From NCBI GenBank assembly GCA_902557645.1, contig CACEAP010000001.1, positions 291,378 through 355,377 on the forward strand: a DNA stretch of 64,000 nt, read 5' to 3'. A model generated the notes under the pieces. It saw nothing but the letters and a program-made list of their open reading frames with translations, made no database searches and was not told where the DNA came from. Each line of letters starts with the position of its first letter. Position 1 is the stretch's first letter. A program made the position numbers and the translations under genes. Positions 25,059 to 33,236 of the stretch are shown in pieces. The DNA comes from an uncultured SAR86 cluster bacterium (GTDB lineage: Bacteria; Pseudomonadota; Gammaproteobacteria; Magnimaribacterales; D2472).

Positions 25059-27260
25059 ATGCAGCTTAAACACATCAAATTGGCTGGTTTCAAAAGTTTC
25101 GTGGATGCCACGAGAATCTCCTTCCCAACAAATTTAGTTGCTGTTGTTGGGCCAAATGGGTGTGGAAAATCTAATGTTATTGACGCTGTAAAATGGGTTC
25201 TTGGGGAGTTGTCTGCAAAGAATCTAAGAGGTGATTCAATGTCTGATGTTATCTTTAATGGATCTGATTTGAGGAAGCCTTCTGGACAATGTAGCATTGA
25301 GCTTCTTTTTGATAATTCATCAGCAACTCTTGGCGGTGAATATGCCGCATATAATGAAATCTCTATTAAACGCTCTATGACAAGGGATAGTCAGTCAACT
25401 TATTTTATAAATAATACTAAATGTAGACGAAAAGATGTTCAAGACTTATTTTTAGGAACCGGATTAGGGCCAAACAGCTACGCAATTATAGAACAAGGCA
25501 TGGTTTCCAATCTGGTGACCGCAAAACCAGAAGAACTTAGATTACATATTGAGGAAGCTGCTGGTGTTTCAAAATATAGAGAAAGAAGAAAAGAAACAGA
25601 AAGACGTATTAAAAATACCAAGGAAAATCTTGCAAGAGTTAAAGATATAAAAGATGAGATTTCTCGACTTATTAAAAGACTGGAAGGCCAAGCTAAAGCG
25701 GCGGAAAAATACAATGAACTTAAAAGACATGAACAAGATACTGAATTAAAAGTATCAATTTTGTTCTCTCTTGAAGCAAAAAATAATAGAGATGCAATAC
25801 AAAAAAAATTAGATAAAGTTTTAAGAGATCAAACTATCAAAGATGCAGAAACTAAAACTAAGCAAGCACAAATAGATGAGTATAGAACACAACACGAATC
25901 TGTAAGAGATTTATATGATGAAGCGCAAAAAAACTTCTATTCTGTTGGAGCAGATATAGCGAAGCATCAGGCAGATCTTCAAAATTTAATTAAATCAGAG
26001 CTTACAAATAAGACAGCCTTAGAAAAAGCTAAGAAAAGCTATGATGAGGCCCTTGATAAAGAAAATAATCTTGAAAACCTTAGTCCAAAAGAAAAAGCAA
26101 TCTATATTTTAGATAATATTATTAATGCTTTACAGTCTTTGGGTAGTAGCGGTAATTCAATTTATAAGGATGCCTTAGAACTTAAAGAGCAACTGAAAAG
26201 CATTCTTAATATTGCTTCGGTTCAATCTAAGTCTTTAACTGCAGAATACTTATCTAGACAAGATGATTTAACAATACTAATCAAAGAATCCGAGTCTACA
26301 AAGGTAGAATTAGAACAAATAATTTCAGAATTGGTACAAAAAAGTTCAAATGCTGAAACTGCTTTAACAAAGATAAGGCAAGAACAATCAGTAGTTGATG
26401 CCGAATTAAGGAAGTTAGAGAATGCTAGATCTATTGCTGAATTAGATCTTCGATCAATTTCTGAAAAGGTAACACAAATAAAGCTTGACCTTAAAACTTA
26501 TGAAATAAATTTACAGAACTCTAATGAGAGTATAAAAAAATCTGGAATCAATATAGATGATATAAATTATTCAGATTACGAAGATTATGTTTTGAGTGAT
26601 CTTCAAGAAGAACTTGCAAATATTCAAGCTAAGCTTATTAAGCTAGGTGCAATAAATCTAGCTGCACCTGAAGAAATTGCTGATGAAACTAAAAGAAAAG
26701 ATAAATTAGAAGATCAATATAATGAACTTACAGACGCGCTTGAAAAATTAACAAATGCCATTAAAAAAATTGATCTCGAAACCAAGACAAGATTCGAAGA
26801 TAGTTTTAATTCGGTAAACGATAGACTTAAACAAATTTTTCCACTTTTATTTGGTGGAGGTTTTGCAGAATTAAAGCTTGAGGATGATGATGCTTTGAAT
26901 GGTGGGGTTGTTTTTATGGCAAGACCTCCTGGAAAGAAAAATGCTTCAATATCACAATTATCAGGAGGTGAGAAAGCATTAACAGCTCTTTCTTTAGTTT
27001 TTTCTATATTTCAACTTAATCCCGCTCCATTTTGTATGCTTGATGAGGTTGATGCTCCACTTGATGATGTGAACACTCAAAGGCTAATTAATATGGTTGA
27101 AGAGATGTCTAAAACAATACAATTCATATTTATTACACATAATAAAGTATCAATGGAACGAAGTGATCATTTAATGGGTATAACAATGCAAGAAGCTGGA
27201 GTATCTAGGCTTGTGTCCGTTGATGTAAATCAAGCTTTAGAGATGGCAAATACTGAATAA
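25059..27260 (+). CDS. smc: Smc-family chromosome segregation ATPase, short form without a hinge
   Basis: Condensin-type ATPase. The N-terminal head has Walker A GPNGCGKSN (residues 31-39) and the Smc-specific WVLGE and IEQG blocks. The C-terminal head has the signature LSGGEKA (634-640), Walker B FCMLDEVDAPLDD and the LVSVDV end. At 733 residues it is far below the usual 1150-1200. Only about 390 residues of coiled coil lie between the heads (about 175-565), with no globular hinge of about 170 residues; a short SPKEK-to-LGSSGNS break near 345-365 marks the turn. No CxxC zinc hook is present. The frame is uninterrupted, so a frameshift is not the cause. It is immediately followed by zipA, the order seen in Pseudomonas. 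Confidence 0.88.
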   Translation: MQLKHIKLAGFKSFVDATRISFPTNLVAVVGPNGCGKSNVIDAVKWVLGELSAKNLRGDSMSDVIFNGSDLRKPSGQCSIELLFDNSSATLGGEYAAYNEISIKRSMTRDSQSTYFINNTKCRRKDVQDLFLGTGLGPNSYAIIEQGMVSNLVTAKPEELRLHIEEAAGVSKYRERRKETERRIKNTKENLARVKDIKDEISRLIKRLEGQAKAAEKYNELKRHEQDTELKVSILFSLEAKNNRDAIQKKLDKVLRDQTIKDAETKTKQAQIDEYRTQHESVRDLYDEAQKNFYSVGADIAKHQADLQNLIKSELTNKTALEKAKKSYDEALDKENNLENLSPKEKAIYILDNIINALQSLGSSGNSIYKDALELKEQLKSILNIASVQSKSLTAEYLSRQDDLTILIKESESTKVELEQIISELVQKSSNAETALTKIRQEQSVVDAELRKLENARSIAELDLRSISEKVTQIKLDLKTYEINLQNSNESIKKSGINIDDINYSDYEDYVLSDLQEELANIQAKLIKLGAINLAAPEEIADETKRKDKLEDQYNELTDALEKLTNAIKKIDLETKTRFEDSFNSVNDRLKQIFPLLFGGGFAELKLEDDDALNGGVVFMARPPGKKNASISQLSGGEKALTALSLVFSIFQLNPAPFCMLDEVDAPLDDVNTQRLINMVEEMSKTIQFIFITHNKVSMERSDHLMGITMQEAGVSRLVSVDVNQALEMANTE

Positions 27261-27908
27261 ATGCAAACAAACTCAGATATATATTTAATCGGCCTATCGA
27301 TAGCTTTATTTATTGTAATTACTTTTTTCTTTCTAAAAAGAATATCTAGTTCAAATGAATTAAAGGTAAAAATAGAGGAAGTAACTGATATTTATGAGCA
27401 TGAAATTGATAAGCAGGAGGGATTAGCTCAATCTTCTTTTAATTTCTCTGATGAACAAACGAATGAACCTGATTCTAAAGAAGAAAAAGATCAAGAACTA
27501 GTAATCTTTAATTTAATATCAGTTGATACATCTAACTATGATATGGATCAACTATTTGGGTTTCTTGCAAACTATCAAACAAAACTTACGAATGGATACT
27601 TTTCTTATATGAAAGCGGGAGAAGAGATTTTTAGGATTGCAAATGCCCTCAATCCTGGAACTTTTGAATCTAATGCAAAGACTCATGCGGTTATAATTGT
27701 TTCAGATCTTAATAACGTTAATGATGCTACTAATGTAATTAGTTCAATGTTGGATTTCGCAACTCAATTTAGTGAAAATTTTCATGCAAGTATATGTGAC
27801 AGTAACAGACTCCCATTAACCAAACAAATGATTTCTCATATTGAATCTCAAGCGCAAGAAATAATGCGATTAAAACAACTTCAAAATATTGAAAAAATTG
27901 AATTGTGA
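27261..27908 (+). CDS. zipA: cell division protein ZipA
   Basis: A 215-residue inner-membrane division protein that tethers FtsZ. It has one N-terminal helix (about residues 8-26), an acidic linker and a C-terminal FtsZ-binding ZipA domain (about 80-205) with the family-like FKAGEEIF-type segment (SYMKAGEEIFRIAN) and ATQFSENF. The linker is short compared with the 328-residue E. coli protein. It starts one base after the smc stop. Sequence similarity is modest, and the smc-zipA-lig gene order supports the call. Confidence 0.85.
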   Translation: MQTNSDIYLIGLSIALFIVITFFFLKRISSSNELKVKIEEVTDIYEHEIDKQEGLAQSSFNFSDEQTNEPDSKEEKDQELVIFNLISVDTSNYDMDQLFGFLANYQTKLTNGYFSYMKAGEEIFRIANALNPGTFESNAKTHAVIIVSDLNNVNDATNVISSMLDFATQFSENFHASICDSNRLPLTKQMISHIESQAQEIMRLKQLQNIEKIEL

Positions 27909-27920
27909 TTACTAATTAAT

Positions 27921-29204
27921 ATGAAACCTTGGAAAATAATACAAAAACTCGAGAGTGATAATAGTCGATTATTTAAAGAGGGGGTTATTCAAGAAAATAT
28001 TCATGATCTTGATTTTCAGGAAGGTTTATCAATGTGCTTAGATGCTTTAGTAACATTTGGTGTAAAACAAGTTCCTAAATCAAATGAAGATGGAAAAGGT
28101 TTGAATTGGAAAACTTTTAAAAATGCAGCTCTTGATTTAGTCGAAAGAACCAAAACTGGTCATGCTGCCAGGGATGAGATAATAGACTTAATGTCACAAG
28201 CAACCATAGAAGAATGGAATGATTGGTATAGAAGAATTTTAATTAAAGATTTGCGATGTGGTGTAAGTCAAAAAACTGTTAATAATGTTGCTAAGAAGAT
28301 GGACATAACATTTAGAGTTCCTGTTTTTGCCTGCATGTTATCTCATGATGGCATGAAACATCCCAAGAAAATTAAAGGCAATTGCTTAATAGAATATAAA
28401 TATGACGGCGTCAGAGTTATTGCTATAACTAAAAATAACAATACAACTCTTTATAGTAGGAATGGCAAAATATTCAGTAATTTTCCTCATATTGAAGAAG
28501 CATTAAGCAAATCTGAGTTTAATAATATGGTTTTTGATGGTGAAGTTATGAGTGATGATTTTCAATCACTAATGAAACAGGTTCATAGAAAAACAAATGC
28601 AAAAACTGAAGATGCATATTTAGCATTATTCGATATTATTCCTTTAAATGAATTTAATGATGGAAAAAGCATACTTACGACTATTGAAAGAAAAGATCTT
28701 TTAGCAAAATTTGCAGAAAAATTTCCTGCATGCATTAAGATAGTAGACTATAAAGTTGTAAATTTTGATGAAAAGAATGGTGAAGATATTTATTCTGCAA
28801 TGAATAAAAAAGCTTTAGAACAAGGTTTTGAAGGGCTTATGATTAAACCAGAGAATGACTTGTATGAATGTAAGAGAAGCCATGCATGGTTAAAGATGAA
28901 GCCTTTTATTGAGGTCACTTTAAAGGTCACAGAAGTTCATGAGGGGACTGGGAGGCATACTGGAAAATTAGGAGCATTTACTGTTGAAGGAAATGATGAT
29001 GGTAAGTTTTTTTCATTAAATGTTGGCAGTGGTCTTACAGATGAAAACAGAGAAAAATTTTGGACTCAGAAAGAGTCACTTATTGGTCAGTTAATCGAAA
29101 TAAGAGCAGACGCAGTTACTCAAAGCATGGAAGGAGAAAGTTATAGCTTAAGGTTTCCACGATTTAAAACATTCAGAGGATTTGAACCAGGAGAAAAAAT
29201 CTAA
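27921..29204 (+). CDS. ATP-dependent DNA ligase, T4 gp30-like
   Basis: Seals DNA nicks through an adenylated Lys. The nucleotidyltransferase motifs are those of ATP-dependent ligases: motif I K160-Y-D-G-V-R, motif III FDGEV (near 205), motif IIIa ALFDIIP, motif IV EGLMIK (near 305) and motif V WLKMKP (near 323), then an OB-fold with NVGSGLTD. The N-terminal 150 residues, including HAARDEI and LIKDLRCGVS, resemble the helical DNA-binding domain of T4 gp30 (MRDLECGAS). At 427 residues it lacks the Zn-finger, HhH and BRCT domains of NAD-dependent LigA, which normally follows zipA. It overlaps the next gene (TAATG). Confidence 0.92.
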   Translation: MKPWKIIQKLESDNSRLFKEGVIQENIHDLDFQEGLSMCLDALVTFGVKQVPKSNEDGKGLNWKTFKNAALDLVERTKTGHAARDEIIDLMSQATIEEWNDWYRRILIKDLRCGVSQKTVNNVAKKMDITFRVPVFACMLSHDGMKHPKKIKGNCLIEYKYDGVRVIAITKNNNTTLYSRNGKIFSNFPHIEEALSKSEFNNMVFDGEVMSDDFQSLMKQVHRKTNAKTEDAYLALFDIIPLNEFNDGKSILTTIERKDLLAKFAEKFPACIKIVDYKVVNFDEKNGEDIYSAMNKKALEQGFEGLMIKPENDLYECKRSHAWLKMKPFIEVTLKVTEVHEGTGRHTGKLGAFTVEGNDDGKFFSLNVGSGLTDENREKFWTQKESLIGQLIEIRADAVTQSMEGESYSLRFPRFKTFRGFEPGEKI

Positions 29205-29815
29205 TGAGTAATAGATATGTAAAAATTTTATATCTACTAATTATTACATTCTCTGTACAGTCATGCATGACCACACCCCCAGAAAGTCCTGATAATATTT
29301 GTAAAATCTTTAAAGAAAAGAAGAGCTGGTATAAAGCAGCAATTCAAGCAGAGAAAAGATGGAAAATACCGCCTTATGTTTTAATGTCATTTGTTTTTCA
29401 GGAATCTAGTTATAGGGCTAATGCCAAGCCAGAAAGAGACAAATTACTTGGTTTTATTCCATGGTTTAGGCCATCATCTGCTAAAGGTTACTCTCAGGCG
29501 TTAACTAAAACATGGGATGATTATATGGATGAAACTGGGAACTCTAGAGCAAAAAGAAATAATTTTAAAGACTCAACTGATTTTATAGGCTGGTACGCTA
29601 GTAAGGGATATTATCAGGGCTTCGAGAAGACTGATGCTAGGTCTTTATATTTGGCATACCATGAAGGCTACGGAGGCTTTGAAAAAAGAACATATAGAAA
29701 AAAACAATGGCTTATTGCTGTATCTGACAGAGTACAAGCAAGGTCATCAATGTATCAGCAGCAATATTGGGGTTGTGCTGAAGATTTAAAGAAAAAGCGT
29801 TTCTGGATATTTTAA
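29204..29815 (+). CDS. lytic transglycosylase-like lipoprotein
   Basis: A 203-residue predicted lipoprotein (lipobox VQS-Cys21) with a lysozyme-like SLT domain. FVFQESSYRANAKP holds the likely catalytic Glu67, followed by KGYSQALTKTWDDY, the usual GxxQ/TW region. Family members cleave peptidoglycan glycan strands. The YLAYHEGYGGF segment near residue 150 fits the second half of the fold. It shares the TAATG overlap with the ligase gene, so it sits at the end of the long ccm-smc-zipA-ligase co-directional block. It ends directly against the convergent preP stop. Confidence 0.78.
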   Translation: MSNRYVKILYLLIITFSVQSCMTTPPESPDNICKIFKEKKSWYKAAIQAEKRWKIPPYVLMSFVFQESSYRANAKPERDKLLGFIPWFRPSSAKGYSQALTKTWDDYMDETGNSRAKRNNFKDSTDFIGWYASKGYYQGFEKTDARSLYLAYHEGYGGFEKRTYRKKQWLIAVSDRVQARSSMYQQQYWGCAEDLKKKRFWIF

Positions 29816-32659
29816 TTAAATTATTTTGATTTCAAAGCCTTGATCAATTAATGTTTCATTAAAGTTCTCGCCAGCTAAAACTGCTTTTTTAGAGTCTTTG
29901 CTAAGATATTTAGATACCATTTCTTTTAAATCTTTAACTTTAGTTTCTTTTACTCTTGTTCTAAATTCAAGACGCTCTTCTTGAGTTTTGTTCTTTATTA
30001 AATTGATAAAATCATTAGCTGCTTCCCCAGCCGGAGACATTGGCTTATCAATACTAGAAATTACACCTAATATACCTTCTTCTAATTGATTTTCTGAAAT
30101 ATTATCTAAAGCCCATAGTCTCGAGTTAAAAAATTCTGAAAAAGTTTCTTTACATTTTGGATCTCTGTAAGAATAGAACTGAAAAGTTTGTGCAACAGCA
30201 TCATGAGCAGCTCCAGCACCATATGCGCCGCCTTTTTCACGAATTGCTGAATGCAGATAGCCATTTCTTAATACGGCAGCCAGGACACTTAATTTTGGTG
30301 CATCAGGATGCTTACTTCCCACTGTAGGAAAAGCTTCTGCACAGAAGCAAACCTGAGAGCCTGTAATCCAACCAATTGATTTTTCTTGAATAGGGGCTAG
30401 AGTTTGAGGTGTAAATTTTATATCAGAATTATATATAGGCACGCCAATATTTAACTGACTTTTATCTAATGATGATGCTATATAAGAATACATAGGGGTG
30501 TTAGCAATTTTATTTTGGATTCCTTCCATTAAATCTATGTATTTAATGATATTTTCTTGTTTAGAAAATGAAGCTTTAAGTGATTTAAGGTTTTTAACAA
30601 AAGTTAAGCCAGATATCAGCTCATTAGAAGATGCTTTTGTATTAATTTGAGATGCCGCACTGCTCATTGCCAAACTATGACCATTTTGAGTAAGTGATTT
30701 CTCGGCAATTGAAGAATTAAATTCTATGATTTCTTTTATCCTTTTTTCATTTTTAAAGTTTGCATTTGACCCAGTTTCTAAGATTAAATCCTGCATAGCA
30801 TTTGCATTTTTCTCTAAACTTTTACTTGAAATCTTTAAGCCTATCTTATTTGAATCCTTATCATTATCTGGAAGTAAAATAAATGAGGCGCTAATCCCTC
30901 CTGTTATAGATGCTTGTTGTCTTTGTATTTCTTCAAATGATTTATTGCTTAGGCCAATTTCTGTAAGGAGATCTCCATATATCCTAGATGCTCCAAATTC
31001 CTCAAGGGTTAAATTCTCACAAGGATAAATCAATGTATGATAAACAAGACCATTTGTACCTGTTTTATAAAAATATTCATTATTATCTTTTATAGCTTCA
31101 GGAAATCTTCTTGTTAATGGAATATCTTTTACTGTTACTTTTGGCAATATACTTGGATCATCAATAGCATCTTGTCTTTCTTTAAGGTCTTTAGCCTGCT
31201 TAATTATTTGGTTTTTTTCTTCATCAGATAATGAATTTGATTGTTTTTTAAGGAATTCATTAATCGCAAACTCTTTTTTTTCATTTAATCCAGTTTCTGG
31301 CTTAAGCTCATAATTAAGTCTATGTGGATTATTCAACAAATGTTTCTGGATTAGTTTTTCAATATATTGATTTGTTTTAAGATTTTTTTTCAATTTAATA
31401 AAACTATCATCTAAATCTAATATTTCTAAAGGATTATCTCGATGAATACATGCTGGTAAGCAACTTAGCATAAGCTCTAATCCAAAAGGCATCCCGCTTC
31501 CTGAAATTTCTCTTTGTTTAATTTCAAGCTGATGCATAGAAGAATCTATAACATTTTTAGATATACCCTCATCAACAAGATTATTTAAAGTATCAAGTAT
31601 AAGTTTTTCAACCTTTGATTGATTGCCTGCCAACACACCTTCTAAACCTGCCGCGAAGACTATTTCTTTATGACTAGTTTCAATGCCTGTTAATGGTGAA
31701 GGCGCAATACCCAGATCTGAATTTTCTAATGCTTTTCTGAGCGGAGAAGCAGAATTATCTAATAGAATATTTGATAAAAGAATTGTTTCAAGTAATTCAA
31801 TTGGGTCATGGCTTTCATTTAAAAGCCAACTAAGGACAACATGATGATTTTGGTCATCACCAGGAAGTGGATTATAAAAATCCGTTCTTTGAATTGGAGA
31901 AGTAATCCTTGTTTCGTTTTTTACTTCAATTTTTTCTGATGATGGTTCAAAGTTTTGAAAAACATTTTTAGCAATAACATTTTGAATATCATCAGGTTTC
32001 ATATCCCCAAAAGTAAAAAAAGTTGCATTTGATGGGTGATAGTGTTTTTTATGAAAGTTTACTAATTCTTGGTGACTAAGTTCTAATATATCTTCAGGAT
32101 TCCCTCCGCTATTATATTTATAGGTTGAATCAGGATATAGATGCCTTGACATACCGTGCCATAATTGACTTGGTATGGAACTCATCGCACCCTTCATTTC
32201 ATTATAAACAACTCCTTTTATTTCAAGCATATTATCTTGATCAAGTTCTAACCGATGACCTTCTTGTGCAAAATCTAGACTATCTAAATTTGGAAAAAAG
32301 GCCGAATCTAAATAAACATCAAGGAGATTAAAATAATCTTTTTTATTCATTGTTGCGAAAGGGTAAGCAGTCCAATCACTGGAAGTAAATGCATTCATGA
32401 AAGTATTTAATGATCTTCTTATCATCATAAAAAAAGGATCTCTAACAGGAAATTTTTTTGATCCACAAAGAGCTGTATGTTCAAGTATGTGAGCTATGCC
32501 TTTTGAGTCTTGAGGCACTGTTCTAAATGCAACCATAAATACATTTTCATTTGATTCCGATGCCAAATGTATATGCTGACAATTAAACTCATCTTCATTG
32601 AAAATTTGAGCTTCTAAATTTAATAAGGGGATAAATTTCTTTTTTTCTAAAATGAACAT
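29816..32659 (-). CDS. M16C zinc metalloprotease, PreP/presequence-protease-like
   Basis: A 947-residue M16 peptidase. The inverted zinc motif is His57-Ile-Leu-Glu60-His61, followed by the C-subfamily block TALCGSKKFPVRDPF. These features and a length close to 1000 match PreP/Cym1 rather than pitrilysin or PqqL. Such enzymes degrade short unstructured peptides inside a closed chamber. No signal peptide is visible, so it is probably cytoplasmic. Repeated M16 halves are present, including a C-terminal inactive half with REKGGAYGAGA. Only 34 bases separate its start from the divergent DUF4136 lipoprotein. Confidence 0.9.
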   Translation of the reverse strand: MFILEKKKFIPLLNLEAQIFNEDEFNCQHIHLASESNENVFMVAFRTVPQDSKGIAHILEHTALCGSKKFPVRDPFFMMIRRSLNTFMNAFTSSDWTAYPFATMNKKDYFNLLDVYLDSAFFPNLDSLDFAQEGHRLELDQDNMLEIKGVVYNEMKGAMSSIPSQLWHGMSRHLYPDSTYKYNSGGNPEDILELSHQELVNFHKKHYHPSNATFFTFGDMKPDDIQNVIAKNVFQNFEPSSEKIEVKNETRITSPIQRTDFYNPLPGDDQNHHVVLSWLLNESHDPIELLETILLSNILLDNSASPLRKALENSDLGIAPSPLTGIETSHKEIVFAAGLEGVLAGNQSKVEKLILDTLNNLVDEGISKNVIDSSMHQLEIKQREISGSGMPFGLELMLSCLPACIHRDNPLEILDLDDSFIKLKKNLKTNQYIEKLIQKHLLNNPHRLNYELKPETGLNEKKEFAINEFLKKQSNSLSDEEKNQIIKQAKDLKERQDAIDDPSILPKVTVKDIPLTRRFPEAIKDNNEYFYKTGTNGLVYHTLIYPCENLTLEEFGASRIYGDLLTEIGLSNKSFEEIQRQQASITGGISASFILLPDNDKDSNKIGLKISSKSLEKNANAMQDLILETGSNANFKNEKRIKEIIEFNSSIAEKSLTQNGHSLAMSSAASQINTKASSNELISGLTFVKNLKSLKASFSKQENIIKYIDLMEGIQNKIANTPMYSYIASSLDKSQLNIGVPIYNSDIKFTPQTLAPIQEKSIGWITGSQVCFCAEAFPTVGSKHPDAPKLSVLAAVLRNGYLHSAIREKGGAYGAGAAHDAVAQTFQFYSYRDPKCKETFSEFFNSRLWALDNISENQLEEGILGVISSIDKPMSPAGEAANDFINLIKNKTQEERLEFRTRVKETKVKDLKEMVSKYLSKDSKKAVLAGENFNETLIDQGFEIKII

Positions 32660-32693
32660 TGGCTAAATATATTTAATTCTTTAAAATAACTAT

Positions 32694-33236
32694 ATGAAAA
32701 ACAAAATAAAACAAAATCTAAAAACATCACTAATTCTTTTTATAGCTCTATTACAAGGCTGCTCAACTCTAGACACTTTTTCTCTTGAGACAGATTCAGT
32801 TGCTGGTTTTAATATAAATGATTATAACGAATTCTCACTAAATATGAATAATAGTAATTTAAGTGCAGAAGTAAATCCTATTAAATTTCAAAAACTTGAA
32901 TCAGCATTATCTGAAGCTATTCAAGAAAGAGGCTTATCGCTTAATCAAGATGCAAATTTAAGCATCGAACTGATAATTGAACCTAAAGAAAAATTAAAAC
33001 TCGAAGATGATTTTTTATACAGACCATATGGAAGATACTATGGTTATGATAGGTTATCTAGAATGGATAGGTTAGAGTCTATACCTCAATTTATTTTAAG
33101 AGTTAATGTAAAAGATACTAATTCTGATAAAATTTTATGGACGGGTCTCACAAAATGGAATAAAAGTTCATCGAAGGACCCGTTAACAGATGATTATCTC
33201 CAATTTATTGTAGACAATATCCTTCAATCTATTTAA
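32694..33236 (+). CDS. DUF4136-type lipoprotein
   Basis: A 180-residue predicted lipoprotein (lipobox LLQGC near residue 23). It shows the DUF4136 pattern of an N-terminal FNINDYNEFSL strand, a helix LESALSEAIQERGL, and a C-terminal IDxK-type segment NSDKILWTGL. DUF4136 proteins are envelope lipoproteins without an assigned function. A Tyr/Arg-rich stretch (RPYGRYYGYDR) lies in the middle. Its 3' end overlaps the convergent mnmC by 8 bases. Confidence 0.7.
   Translation: MKNKIKQNLKTSLILFIALLQGCSTLDTFSLETDSVAGFNINDYNEFSLNMNNSNLSAEVNPIKFQKLESALSEAIQERGLSLNQDANLSIELIIEPKEKLKLEDDFLYRPYGRYYGYDRLSRMDRLESIPQFILRVNVKDTNSDKILWTGLTKWNKSSSKDPLTDDYLQFIVDNILQSI

Noticed and set aside
25059..27260. Short Smc as a frameshift or assembly-joined fragment.
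   Set aside because: One uninterrupted frame carries both heads, and the flanking ccmI and zipA are intact and in expected order.
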